A stretch of 64,000 bases of DNA from Trametopsis cervina (GCA_022385755.1 MU278350.1:1444486-1508485); one strand, 5' to 3'; positions 10,161-21,886 are shown, numbered from the stretch's first letter. Notes: a model not told the origin generated them from the sequence alone. Made by a program: numbers and translations.

Positions 10161-12158
10161 ATGGCGACGACATCCTCCTTCATTAACAACCTACCGCCTC
10201 TACCAAAGGTAGAAGGCACAGAGCCTGACCGATCCGTCCTAGACTTGTTTCGGATAGCGATCGCGAAACGTGTCGCGGATGCGCTGCCACCTCTCACTGT
10301 AGAGCAAGTATACTCCGGTGTAGACTATGGAAAGAAGGGCGTCGACTTCACGGTGGCGTTGCCTCGGTTCAGGCTGCCGGGGAAGGTGGATGAGCTCGCA
10401 AAGAAGGTCCTGAGTGGGGTGAGTCATATACATTGTTGTGCTATAGCAGCTGGTTGAGACTGCCTGCTGATGATGCAGACGCCTGACACTTACACCGCCT
10501 CATTCTAGTTTGAAGCCGACCAATGGATTGAAAATGTTGTCCATGACAAGGCCTTCCTACACTTCACATGCCGTACCTCTACACTCACCCGATTAATCCT
10601 CACACAAGTACACGACCTCACCCACAACACCGAATCGAAACAACCAGAGTACGGTACCAACTCATCTGGCAAGGGCAAGAAGGTCGTCATCGAGTACTCT
10701 TCGCCGAACATCGCGAAATCATTCCACGTCGGTCACTTACGAAGTACAATTATCGGGGCGTTCTTGGCAAATCTCTACAAGGCGTCTGGCTGGGACGTAG
10801 TCTCACTGAACTACCTCGGAGACTGGGGCACCCAGTTTGGACTCATTGCTGTCGGCTTCGAAAAATATGGCTCCCAAGAGGAGCTCGAAAAGGATGCCAT
10901 CAAGCACCTACTAGACATCTACATTAAAGTCAACGCCGACGCTGAAAAAGACCCTGAGGTCAAGGTTGAGGCTGCGAAGTTCTTCAAGCGGATGGAAGAC
11001 GGAGACGAGTCCGCACTCGGCAACTGGCGACAGTGGCGAGAGTTGTCCGTGAAGAAGTACGCGGAGGAGTACGATCGTTTGAACGTGCATTTCGACGAGT
11101 ATGTCGGTGAATCGCTAGTTGGGAAGGAATGGCAAGATAAGGCGATTGAGAGGTTGACGGAGATGGACCTCATAGAAGACCATGACGGAGCAAAACTCGT
11201 CAACCTCGAGAAATGGAAAATGGGTCGCGCCGTTTTAAGGAAGAAAGGCAAGTGCAGTTCTACTAGGCCCCGCTTTCCTTTCTCATATTGTTTCCAGATG
11301 GTACTTCAATATACCTCACCCGAGATATCGGCGGTGCAATCGAGCGTTATGAGAAGTACAAGTTCGACAAGATGATCTACGTTGTCTCGTCGCAACAAGA
11401 CCTTCACCTTTCCCAATTCTTCAAAATCCTTAAGCTCATGGAGTTCCCGTGGGCGGACAAACTCGAGCATGTGAACTACGGTCTGGTGCTTGGCATGAGC
11501 ACGCGTAGGGGAACAGTCGTCTTCCTCGACCAAATCATCAAGGAGGCGTCATCTGTGATGCACGAGCAGATGAAGAAGAATGAGGACAAGTACAACGCGA
11601 TTGAAGACCCCGAGATGGTCTCCCAGGAGGTCGGTATCTCTGGTGTCAAGGTCCAGGACATGGCTGCCAAGCGGTGAGCTTGATTATTTTCATGCGCGAT
11701 AAACCGGATTCTAAGCCATATACTGCAGTATCAACAACTACACGTTCAACTGGGATCGAATGTTGTCCTTCGAAGGAGACACCGGCCCATACCTGCAATA
11801 CGCACACGTCCGACTCGCCTCGATAGGACGCAAGAACCCCGAACTCCTCCCCCTCCCCAACCCCGCCGCTATCAACACCGACCTCCTCGTTGAACCCTCA
11901 GCGCGAGACATCGCCTTCCTCCTTGGCTCATATCCCGACGTCGTCAAGACGGCCTTGCGAACGCATGAGCCTAGCGGTGTAGTCACATTCGCCTTCCGCC
12001 TCAGCCATGCTATCTCAAGTGCCTGGGAGACAGTCATCGTCAAAGGTGAAGCCGATCGGGAGAAGGCGCGGGCGCGGTTGTGGCTGTATACTTCTGCACA
12101 GGAGGTTCTCGGCGCAGCGATGCGCTTGCTCAGTCTCCGACCCTTAGAGCGCATGTAA
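10161..12158 (+). CDS. Arginyl-tRNA synthetase (class I)
   Basis: Charges tRNA-Arg. Four exons (10161-10418, 10509-11247, 11298-11673, 11729-12158) give about 600 residues, the usual size of fungal ArgRS. Visible in order: N-terminal add-on region; the SPNIAKSFHVGHLRST signature (HIGH box); LGDWGTQFG; the KKDGTSIYLTRDIGGA block; the GMSTRRG loop in the KMSK position; the SFEGDTGPYLQYAHVR motif; and a C-terminal anticodon-binding (DALR) domain ending LRPLERM. Intron 2 (11248-11297) uses a GC donor (AAAG|GCAAGT). One gene may serve both cytosol and mitochondria; the N terminus shows no clear presequence. Confidence 0.96.
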
Positions 12159-12359
12159 TCACGCGCGATTAGATTCTCACTACTTTGTATCATGTCGTAT
12201 ATTCCAATAATAACCATACAGCAGAAGATCTCGCCGCTACATTTTCGCTGTCCAGAACAAGACTAATTACAAGAAACACATTTTAAAACGAGAACAATAG
12301 CACTGGCAACATAACTGACAAAGAAAGTAAGCCACTAGGTGGGCTCAAACGTTTTCCTT

Positions 12360-14635
12360 TCAGCTGGCGATGCGGCGTTTCATCAGTATCGCTGACGCGA
12401 GGCCTGCAAGGGTGAAGATGAGCCAGAGCCCCCACCTCTTCCGGATCCCTGAAGCGGCGTTACCAGCACGGGGCGGCAACGACACTTTCATAGCCGCTCT
12501 CAGTATACGTGTACTGGCCGCCTATAGCGGGGAGGATAAATTGGTTAACACACGATCAATCTGGTAGGCGGGCGAAGGGATAACATACGGTGTATGGCGG
12601 GTATCTGCCCTTCATGATGAGCTTGTCGATCCTAGAAAGGAGGCGCGTGGGTTATAAGGATGCTTTCGAGAAATAAGCAGGGAAAGAGAACGCACCATCC
12701 TGCACTTTCGAGTGTACATCGCTGGTGGGTGAGCACGTCGAAGCCGTATTTGCCCGTGAGGTATCCAGCTGAGAAAAGTTGTTTCATTTAGTTACTTCGC
12801 AGCGTGGTCAATGCTGGAGGACTCACATCCACTGGGCCCGATACCGCCGAATGGCAGACCGGTAGCTGGTGAAGTGGTTTCAGTACTGAGTTACATCGGG
12901 CGAGCGGTGTCAACTCACTGCCTACGTGGATGACCACTTCATTTACGAAGGCTCCTCCGCTTTGCGTGCTGTCGAAGACTAAAGTGTGCTCATCAGTATA
13001 AGTTCTATTGTGCACCAGGTATGTTCTTGAAATACCTTTGGTCTTGAACTTGTTGTCCTTCGTGAACACGTACAAAGCCAGAGCATGTTCTCTGAAATAA
13101 CATCCAATGGGTCAACATACAAAACAAGGGCGAGGGACGAAAGCACGTACTTGCTGTTGACGATGTCAATTGCTTCGTCTACGTCCTTGATAGGTATAAT
13201 CGGAAGGAGAGGCCCGAAGATCTCACTAAAGACGCATCCGTCAGCAACACAGAGCATGCCCGCCCACAGACCTGGACGTACTCAACCATAGTCGAATCAT
13301 CCAACGGCACATCCCTCAACACCGTCGGCGCAACATAGCGCTTCTCCACGTCCGTCGCGCCCCCAAGCACTACTGTGCCCTTCGACGCGTCGAGGTATCC
13401 CTTCACTCTCTCCGCATGCGCCTGCGACACCAGACGCGAGAACGAGTCCGATTTGGCGGGATCGCCCTCGGGGAAGAACTCTGCATACGCCTTCTTGAGC
13501 TCATCAACGAAGCGGTCCTGCGCCTCGCGCGGGACGAGCACGTAGTCGGGCGCGACACATATTTGGCCGGCATTCGCTATTTTGCTCCAGAGGATGCGTC
13601 TGGCCGCAAGCTCCATGTCGCATCCTGGGTCGATGAACACCGGGGATTTGCCTAGATGGTGGAGTGGTGGGGTTGAGTCTGTATGCGGGGACTGAGAAGC
13701 TCGTGTGCGTACCTCCGAGTTCCAAAGTAACAGGTGTGAGGTGCTTAGCTGCTGCTGCTGATATGATCTTGGCTACTCGACCGCTTCCCACATAGACCAC
13801 TGGTGCATTTGAGTCAGTGTATGGCAGATGTGAATGTCTGACAATACCTACCGTGGTCCCATGGCAGCTCAAGCAACTACCGCACTTGAATGTCAGTTCG
13901 GAGCTCGAAGCGTACATTCAGCTGCTCTGCTAACCTTAGTCACTACCGGGATATCCCCGTTGACCACTCGGCATACACCAGGGTCCAAGTATTTTGGTAT
14001 CAGTTCTGCGTATAGGGAACAAATATTCGGGCACAGCTCCGATGGCTTGATCACTACAGTGTTTCCTGCTGCAATGGCGGACGTCTGTGTGTTCAGGTTA
14101 GCTTCGTGCACTGTCAGTAGAGTGAATGCGCAGACATACGAGGTGAGTGATTGTGAGATGAATCGGGTAGTTGAAAGGTGTGATGATTAACACAACGCCC
14201 TTCGGTTCCTTGCGAATTTGAGGCTTCATGGCGGACCAGACTAGGGACCAGCGACTGTCTGCCGATTTGAGGGAAATTCTCAGCACAGAAAGGCTGAATA
14301 CGTACGCATTCTCTGTCTTTGCCCACTTCGCGACATTCTTGTACGCGTCCACCGCTTCTCCTGTGGCTGGGTTGATCTCAAGGCTGGCTCATCGTCAACA
14401 CCCACCTCGGTGAAAGTCATACGATAGAGACTCACAGATGCGACTCCCATTCTGGCCTCCCAAGGTCAGCCTTCAGGGCCGCTGCCCAGCGTTCGTGGTT
14501 GTCGCGTAACATCCATGCCAACTGGGAAAGCTGCTCCTTGCGGTACGCAATGTCCTTGGTCTTGCCTGTCCTGAAGGATGCGCGCAGTTCCTCAAAGATT
14601 TTCGGGACATCCTCGACGGGTGTGAAATCGACCAT
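12360..14635 (-). CDS. ALDH3-type fatty aldehyde dehydrogenase, membrane-anchored
   Basis: NAD(P)-dependent aldehyde to acid oxidation, probably of long-chain aldehydes at a membrane. The gene is split by many short introns. Recognisable in order: MVDFTPVEDVPKIFEELRASF start; WESHL and LEINPATGEAVDAYKNVAKWA segments; the FNYPIHL and AAGNTVVIKPSELCPN blocks; TLELGGKSPVFIDPG (catalytic-Glu region); NAGQICVAPDYVLVP with the catalytic Cys; EIFGPLLPIIPIKDVDEAI; and GRYPPYT. The last exon ends in a hydrophobic stretch (WGLWLIFTLAGLASAIL) followed by MKRRIAS, which is the tail-anchor plan of fatty aldehyde dehydrogenases. It is convergent with the arginyl-tRNA synthetase, with 201 bases between the stop codons. 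The exact count and borders of internal introns are not fully resolved. Confidence 0.9.
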
Positions 14636-15598
14636 TCTTGTGTTGTGGGCGTGCTAGAGAGAGGACGTTATTGCACTGTCCTGAGAGAGTTGCACGGGAA
14701 CAGCGCCCGTGCAACTCTCAATGCATTCATGAAACACGAGCTTCGGCCGCGCATAAGAGCTAGCCAGCTGACAACCGGTGTTGGAGAACTGGAATTGTCG
14801 TTTCTTGCAATATCTTATCAACTTGTTTGACAAAGGTTATCGCAACGCATACTTGAACGCGGTTTGAAGATTCTCGGACGTGATGTTTCAACGAGCCGGG
14901 GATATTCCAGTGATGTCAGTGCAAGGTTAATCTCTTCGGCTGCCACCCCATACCCCTCACACGTTGCAACCTGTTCAACTACCTCACACACGGAAAGGTT
15001 TATTGATACAATGACAAGGGCTCATAGTAAGTATGGCCTGATTGTCTCTATCCAGTCGCAACAGTGTGAGTGAGACAAGGGTATCTCCAGATATTGACCG
15101 TCACTGACCTACATGAAAACAGCGCTGCTGTCACGATGTTCATAGAGATACAGTAACCTCTCCTATCTGTGCAAAACAACAGACATTCGAGTAAGGGTAC
15201 GTGTACTCTTATACTGATACATCGTTTCTCGTTCCAGGACCCTGTCTTTCAGTCTGGATCACTTTCCAGTCGATGAAGCGAGCAGGGACGGAGCGCCCTC
15301 TCATCTGCAAACAGTGCTATACTCTGTGGGATACTTATACTGCAGCAGGGTACCACAGCCTCTCGCCTAGTCAGTCCTTCTTTAAGCTCTTTGTCCTCCC
15401 TACCCATATGTCACAGTCGTCGTCAGACATATATACCCTACTTTGCCTTCCACCGTCACCTCATGACACTTTTTCAAAGGATGTCCCTACCTGACAGTAA
15501 CCACTCATATTCATTGACGCCGTTTACGGCACATACAATGACTATACAAATACTGAAAGCGAGACAGCATTTTCACGGGTAGCAAGAACGTCTCCCAA
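14636..15598. other. Intergenic, ALDH promoter and 3' side of crystallin gene B
   Basis: No gene supported. It contains a perfect 14-base inverted repeat at 14685-14719, about 50 bases upstream of the ALDH start. Confidence 0.55.
14685..14719. repeat. Perfect 14-bp inverted repeat upstream of ALDH
   Basis: GAGAGTTGCACGGG (14685-14698), a 7-base spacer, then CCCGTGCAACTCTC (14706-14719). It lies 50-84 bases before the ALDH start codon, so it is in the 5' UTR or core promoter. It could fold as an mRNA hairpin or bind a dimeric regulator. Confidence 0.75.
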
Positions 15599-16291
15599 TC
15601 ACGGATTTGCCGGCCCTGCAGGTGCGCATCTGAGGGTACAGCAGAGTTAGTTCTCACATTTCTCTCAGAAATATACCACACCCACGTTTGCGAGCAGCTA
15701 AAGCTCGAAATCTTGTCATTCCACGGAGTGTACGGTGACTGAGCGCCTGCTCCTCCACTTGGGTCACCAGGATAATTGAAGGTCCAGCTGTCTCCGGTTG
15801 TAGGGCTGATATTTGCGCCGCAGTTGGAATACCTGCAACCAAATTCAACATGGGTATGTGGCCAGGTATACGGAATACTGCAATACGTACGAGGAGGCGA
15901 AGCACCGGGTGCAAGGGTCAGGTCCGAAGCTCGAGATCTGCTTGTTCCAGTCGCTGCCCAGCACGATGCAGGTATTCAAGGGCTGCACCGCGTACCCGCA
16001 CCTGCCACCCCAGTTGATGTCTACGCATATGTACACGCCGCCGACGGTGCGTTTCTGAGCAACAACAGGTTAAAAAATCTGAGCCAACTTGAATGAACGA
16101 ACGAAGCTTACTTGGAGGTGCGTCGCATTGGCCGGTGTCCCGATAGCTTCTGAGGGCAGAATGGTTCCATCCCAGCCAACGGCATACTTCCAGTCAGAAG
16201 GATCCGCATCACGAGCAGCAGGAAGAGATGGCACTGCGGCTGCAGCGGTGGCGAGAGCGAGCAAAGAGAGCAGTGTCTTGAAGCTGTACAT
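15599..16291 (-). CDS. Secreted beta/gamma-crystallin-like protein B
   Basis: Paralogue of the gene at 8749 with the same four-exon plan. It has a signal peptide (MYSFKTLLSLLALATAAAA), a propeptide with DWKYAVGWDGTILPSEAIG, and a Lys-Arg opening exon 2. The mature domain starts TVGGVYICVDINWGGRCGYAV, with DWNKQISSFGPD closing the first half and PWNDKISSFSC closing the second. The second half carries an insert relative to A (the YPGDPSGGAGAQSPYTP segment). The last exon adds CAPAGPANP after an intron with donor GTGGGT and acceptor CCTCAG. NDKISS again matches the crystallin calcium motif. It is transcribed away from copy C. Secretion is well supported; the function is unknown. Confidence 0.85.
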
Positions 16292-16343
16292 CTCGTGAGG
16301 ACGAAGACGCTGGGTTGTCTAGCAGTCCAGCTCAAGTTCATGA

Positions 16344-16351
16344 TACTTATA
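16344..16351 (-). promoter_or_regulatory. TATA-like element of crystallin-like gene B
   Basis: TATAAGTA read on the minus strand, about 53 bases before the ATG at 16291. Confidence 0.45.
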
Positions 16352-16581
16352 CGAGCGCGAACCGAGCCTGAGACTGCCCAGCTGGCCATAGACGAGGCGA
16401 AGCCACTGTTCCGGACTTATTGACCAAGACTTTGCCAGCAGAGTATGCATGACAGCGGGGCATCGCATTGCTCGCCTCCCGAGTCGTCCTAGAGGCGATG
16501 TCAGCGTCAGACACTCGGCGCTGGCGTCGGACAGAGGCACCAGAGAGTACCGTCCACAGAGCAACCACGACGCATCCCACT

Positions 16582-16604
16582 ATCCCATCAAACGTTGATG
16601 GGAT
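16582..16604. repeat. 10-bp inverted repeat in divergent promoter
   Basis: ATCCCATCAA (16582-16591), spacer ACG, then TTGATGGGAT (16595-16604). It lies between two divergently transcribed secreted paralogues, about 290 bases from one start and 350 from the other. It is a candidate shared operator. Confidence 0.65.
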
Positions 16605-16952
16605 TGAATGTGTACCAAATGCAATGAGCGCACTGCGGGACGCCCAGATACTTGACAGGACAATCAGTCGGAAGCGGCCGCACGGTTCCGAGGTTTAGGT
16701 CCCTCCTCCGGAGGCGGGAACGACAACAGCACCGACAAGCCATCCAGCCCGAACTGCGCGTCTGGGCGTTCTTGGCACACTGCGACCGACGACGCCACTG
16801 TGTGAAGGGCCCGCTGGCTGTCCCTCGTCCCGGCCTGGTCTTGGCAGCTTTAACTTGACTATGGCGATGGTATGCAGAAATTCGCCAGATAAAAGGGGAT
16901 TGAGATATGCAGAAGTTGCAGTAGAGAAAGCACCACGCACCCCATCGTCAGC

Positions 16953-17639
16953 ATGCACTTCATTCGATTCATTGCCAGTGCCGCAGCCTTTGTAGCCGTT
17001 GTTGGTGCCTCAGCGGTAGCCGTTCGCGAGGAGCCCGACTGGAAGTACTCAGTCGGATGGGACGGCACTACGCTACCTGCGGGAGCCATCGGTGTTCCAG
17101 CATCGGGAGTAAATGCCACTCACCTCGAAGTACTTTCCCTCTCTTCTATAGAGCTCGAATTATGACTGACATGGTCTCTTCGTTGTCCACAGAAACGCGC
17201 AGTCGGCGGCGTGTACATCTGCTCAGATGTGAACTGGAAAGGCCAGTGCGGATACGCCGTGCAGCAGATCGGACAGTGCATCCGGCTCGGCAGCGATTGG
17301 AACAAGAAGATCTCGAGTTTCGGTCCTGACGCCTGCACGAGCTGTTTCGCCACCATGTGAGTTAACTTGCATGCTTTTTTGATATACGGAGGAAATAGAC
17401 TTACGGTTATGTTACGCAGATATGCGGACTGCGGTGTCGCTGAAGAGAACTCGCTGAACGACGACAATAGCTGGCAGTTCTTGAACCCTGGTTCGGGGAC
17501 GGGCGGTCTGGAGACTGCACATCCGTGGAACGACAAGATTTCTAGTTTCGTGTGTGTCCCAGCGTGAGTGTCTGCTTTCTTTTAACGGGTGATTCGTATT
17601 CGTGATGTTGATTGCACACATTCATCGTTTAGCTGCTAG
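16953..17639 (+). CDS. Secreted beta/gamma-crystallin-like protein C
   Basis: Third paralogue, 163 residues from exons 16953-17129, 17193-17356, 17420-17563 and 17633-17639; the last coding exon is only 7 bases (final Cys and stop). It has a signal peptide (MHFIRFIASAAAFVAVVGASA), a propeptide with DWKYSVGWDGTTLPAGAIG and a Lys-Arg at residues 60-61. The mature domain begins AVGGVYICSDVNWKGQCGYAV, with DWNKKISSFGPD and PWNDKISSFVC. The cysteine pattern and exon 2 length (164 bases) equal those of copy A. The role could be cell-wall or antagonist-related by analogy with other secreted proteins of this fold, but the sequence does not show which. Confidence 0.86.
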
Positions 17640-17982
17640 GCGAGAATGACTTGAGCAGAGAATCGTTAGCGAGAGAGACCCACATCCCGGGTCTCGCGTC
17701 GGGTTCTTGCAATCATACATTCTATACCGTAGAATATGTTGCTATGCACTTAGTATTTGATGCTTCGGGGTAAGCATGCCTCAGTATTCACTGCAAAGGA
17801 TCTCGAGTGTTCCGCATTCCGACAAGAAGTGCAAAATTAGTGTTGAAAATTAATTGAATTTGATACAGAGAGTACGTCACTTCCAATAGTCCAGTTTACG
17901 ATCTAAAGAATATGTCCTTGGTGATAACATGCGATGATATGCGGTAGTGCAGAGAGAGAGATGTTTTGAGAGGTTGGGAATT
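17640..17982. other. Intergenic, 3' ends of crystallin C and MFS
   Basis: Convergent 3' regions. A small hairpin (GAGACCC at 17675-17681, GGGTCTC at 17689-17695) lies about 36 bases after the crystallin C stop. It may mark the transcript end but is short. Nothing else seen. Confidence 0.5.
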
Positions 17983-19680
17983 CTATTGAGGTCTGGCATC
18001 GAGCAACTCAAACTCCGTACGTTCATCTAATCCCCGAACGATGACGAGACCTGAAGATAGGAACAGTTGAGTGCAGATGCAGAAAGAAATAGATGTCGAC
18101 CGGCTCACCAGTCATGACAGATGATATGCCCAGCATTATCGCGCTTGCCGTGAGGACCTTATCCCTCGCGGAGGAGACGCCAGTAAGGAGGGAGACAACC
18201 ACGAAGATATTCAGTGGAACTCGGAAGAGCGAGGATAGCTGGAAGAAGTAACAATGAATAATGCGTAAAAGAAGGATCATTGTGTAAATGGTGCTTACGG
18301 TAGCACGGTGCTCATTAGAGATGAGAGTCCCACGCAGCATACCCTGGACAGGGTAATACATACCCACGCATGCCTCAAACACGCAAAACGCCCAGAACCG
18401 CATATGTTCGTTCTCTCTGAACGTAATCGCAGCCGCGAACGTCGTAGCGCTGACCGCACACACGAGCGAGCTCAGCTTGCCGTTGAGCATGAGCAGCTCT
18501 TCTTGTGCCGAGGCGTCAGCGATACGCTTCTTGTGGTGATAGGATATGACGGTGGTGTAGAGAAGGGAGCCGAGCATCATGGAGACCATGAAGCAGGAGA
18601 AGATGTAGCCGAGAGGGAGAGGCTCAGAGGATTTTGAGGCTTCCTGCAGGGATGGGACCCATAGGAATACGAAGAGGTACATGGATCCTTCGAAGCACGT
18701 CTGAGTGAGTCCGATGACGAGGAGTTGCGGATCTATATTTCGGTAAGCTTCAATGTATACGACACCCATACAGATGTAACTTGCCATCTCGGACGATGCT
18801 CAAAGCTTGCAAGAGCCTCTTCGTTTGGAAAAGCGACGCACCACCAGGCGATGTGTCAGGCGCTCCGTAGTTCTCTGTCCACAGGCCGCCTATGACGAAC
18901 AGCGCGAGCGCGAGTAGTACGCCACTCGCGAGAAAGGGAGATGAGAAGGAGTCTGTGACGGATACAAGCTGGTTGCTGAAAACGCCGGCAGCAGTAGCGA
19001 CAAACCCATTGAGGAGTGTAGCCCGCCCAAGTACAGAAGATAGATCTGACTCGGAGAGTGCAAGGTTGTTCGAAGAGGAGATTACCCAGGATTCGAATGC
19101 AGAATAGAGGATGGAGGTTGAGATTCCGCCCAGCAGACGTCCGAATAGCAGTACCGGAAGAGAAGGGACCATGATGCAGACGCATGCGAAGAGATATGTG
19201 ACGCAGAATACCTGACACAGTCGCTTTCTTCCACTGAGTTGCGTGAGATGTACGTGAGAGACTCCTTCAAGTATCTAAACTGGCGACTTACTATTTGTCA
19301 GCCCATGCACCAACCAAGGGCGCTGCCATGCCTGCGGAGACAAATCCGGTGACGAATAGTATGGCCACCAGCCTCTCCGGGAACGCATACTGTTCTCTGT
19401 AGAGCGAATAAACATACGGCCCCTGCAACCAGTCCGCGCCTGAGCCATTCCAATAAGCTTTTAGTCTCAATCTACGCATCAACGCTTAGTGCAGCGTACC
19501 CATCACTATCGCGTAGACCGTCAGATACTGTCTCATCAGTTGCGACCGCAACTGTCCTTTGCTCCTCTGCGAGCCATCTTCACCTCCTGTCGCTCGTTTG
19601 CCCATGCGATGGTCCACAATTGTCCATATTGCGCATATACTCGCCAACAAGACGAGCTGGCCTTCGTAGAACGCCAGCAT
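17983..19680 (-). CDS. MFSD5-type molybdate-anion transporter (MFS)
   Basis: Multi-pass membrane transporter. Start chosen at the ATG opening MLAFYEGQLVLLASICAIW; the frame runs further upstream but without an ATG. Family signatures in order: VMGADWLQGPYVYSLY; GAWADKYGRKRLCQVFCV; LLGGISTSILYSAFESWVIS; LTQTCFEGSMYLFVFLWVP; and EHRATLSSLFRVPLNIFVVV. The C terminus is spliced to end VIVRGLDERTEFELLDARPQ. The intron at 18733-18784 uses a GC donor (GATG|GCAAGT). Known MFSD5 relatives import molybdate, needed for molybdenum cofactor; the substrate here is inferred from family only. Confidence 0.9.
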
Positions 19681-20285
19681 CCTTTTGGAGCTGTGAAACG
19701 GTCGTAAGTTATACCAAATGCGAGTAGAATAACCACTCGTTAGCCACACTATTTAAGATATCAACACACAGTACAATTATGGACTTATGGTTCGGTTGCG
19801 AGAAGACAGGACAGAGTTTTGAGTCGTTGTGGACTCGCCTGCTGGGACTGAAGGTACTCCTAACAGAGGAGGTGGTAACAGCACTGAACCGGCATGTTTT
19901 CCAAAGTCTCGGAGATCATGACCGCAGTACGGGCGCCGTTTGTTTTCTGCCACGACGCCGGCGCTAAGCAGTTCTAGTATTCACCGTGGCGTTGGTCAAG
20001 GAGTACGAATTCATCCTCGTGGATATTACTTGCACTCAAAGAGCACACTCGTTTATACAAATCGATAAGGGAGCTTTGTGATAGCCAGGAATACCCAGTG
20101 CCGTTAATGCTACCTCATTACACAGTTCTACCGCGTTGGTAACACAAGATCGAGTTCATACATCGCAGCGATATACATAGTCACTATAAATATGACTTGG
20201 TATGGCTGCCTATAACGGCACAACCAACCCTTTACAACAGTTCAGCCCAGACAATAAATTAACCCATATTAGTGCATAACACACA
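19681..20285. other. Intergenic, MFS promoter to SET gene 3' end
   Basis: No gene seen. Confidence 0.55.
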
Positions 20286-21389
20286 TCACAGCGATAGTCC
20301 CAAGAAAGCCCATGCCTGTGCATCTGGCGCGGCCAGAGTCATCTTTCCCAGACGTCCCGCGTCCTCGTATGTTGTCGGATCGTCGACAAGCCGCCTCCAT
20401 CGCTCTGCCGCCTGCTCGCCGAATGCCACGCGCGATGCCCTCTGGGCGAAGGCGGCCCAGACCACTGCGCTTTTGAAATCAGAGACGGCAGCGCAGAAGT
20501 GGAAGCCAGAGAAGTAGAACGCGGATGAATAAACTGGTAGCCTTTCCAACCGGAGGTATTGAAGGGCGAGCATGGCCTGTAAGTGTGATACGGTTATGTC
20601 AATTCGATGCATATGTCGGACGGAAGGTTCAACAGGGGCATGGCAGACGCCAGCGCCGTTACGTAGCACGTACCTGGCCAATCCCTTCTATTGGGTCCTC
20701 GCACAACCCCTGAGTATGCGCCGCATACAGTTGATTCAACACTCTGCGTCTCTCATCACTCTCCTCTAATTCTTGTCCTTCTAGGGCACACGCGTCGCAT
20801 GCGCATTTGAACCCAAACTTCCTTCTCAATTCTTCCCTCCGTGAGGCTCGGCTGGCAAGCAGGTTTCCATATCCGATACATAGCTCTTCTCCCGGCGCGA
20901 TATCTCGCAGAGCGCGGAGGACCACGACTCCGCGGTCGGCATCCCACCGGTTGGTAAGATTCGGGGCGCAGGACGAATTGAACCGCGCAGCGAAGAGGAA
21001 CAAGCCGCCTTGGGCCGCGACGTGGCCATGCGAATCGTTACTCCCACAGGGTAGCACGTTCGTCTCGAATATGCCAAGCTCGCGAGGATACCGCGCGCCG
21101 TGGCAGTTGTGCAGTTGGTAGAACAGAGACTGTTCCAACGGCGTACATGATGCAAGGGCCGATAGAACGGTTGAATTGTTGCGCGCAAGAGATTGTGTCA
21201 GCAGAGGACGTTCGGTGTGAACGATGTCCCCTTTGGAGAAGTATTGACGGCTAATGACACCCTTCCCCTTCCCGGGGATGTCCTGGATGAGGATTTTGGA
21301 GCCGGATGCTATCAGATACATGACTTGAGTCAATGGAAGAGTAGTGATATATGAGATAAGACTCATTACGCACCCTGAGTCGCAACCAT
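20286..21389 (-). CDS. SET-domain protein, copy 1
   Basis: Putative protein-lysine methyltransferase of the SMYD-like class without a MYND zinc finger. Three exons. The start is the ATG of MVATQ, spliced into ASGSKILIQDIPGKGKG. SET motifs: GKGKGVISRQYFSKGDIV; FAARFNSSCAPNLTNRWD (NHxC-position motif, with Ser for His); GEELCIGYG. A post-SET-like CACDAC follows. The C-terminal helical part (AMLALQYLRLERLPVY... ending in the shared KMTLAAPDAQ motif) matches the neighbouring paralogue. The intron before AMLAL uses GTACGT..TTACAG. Substrate unknown. Confidence 0.85.
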
Positions 21390-21886
21390 AGTGTGTAGAG
21401 GGTCAGAGAGCGTTGGAAGATGATAGAGGTTGGAATGGAAGAGGATGTTTTTGAAGCTTATATCGATGATTAGCACGGGGTGAAAACATGGTATGTGTTC
21501 CGCTCTTCTTCTCCAGCAATGTGGAAGCCTGCAAGTATTACATGCATGAGTAGTAGCAGACACACGCGCAGCCTTGCACGATGTAGCATGGAGGCATATC
21601 TGCTGCGAAGCAGTGCCGTGGATGCGAAAAGTGCAGCAGGATTAGCCACTGATCCACGTTGGCGATACACGTGTTACTTCCCGGTAAACACCCCGAGGCA
21701 CGACCCATGTCAATCGAAGTGTCAGAATTCGTACAACATTGGCGAGGAATGATTATTTGATACAAGGTAGACCCGAAGCGGCGTGTACGTCTGGACAAAA
21801 GTTCGAGGGAAATGGAGACGTACAGACTGAGCGAAGTTGGGATACTGGTAAGATAACAAGGAATAGGGTCTAGCGATAGCCGTGAA
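21390..21886. other. Intergenic between tandem SET genes
   Basis: Promoter of copy 1 and 3' UTR of copy 2; no gene supported. Confidence 0.55.

Larger units (their letters stand above)
16292..16952. other. Shared divergent promoter of crystallin-like genes B and C
   Basis: 661 bases between two divergent paralogues, with no gene of its own. A minus-strand TATAAGTA (16344-16351) serves B. An AGATAAAAGG near 16887-16896 is the TATA-like element of C. A 10-base inverted repeat at 16582-16604 lies near the middle. Confidence 0.65.

Noticed and set aside
17675..17695. Small hairpin after crystallin-like gene C as a terminator
   Set aside because: Seven-base arms only; fungal Pol II termination does not depend on such hairpins, so it is noted but not called.
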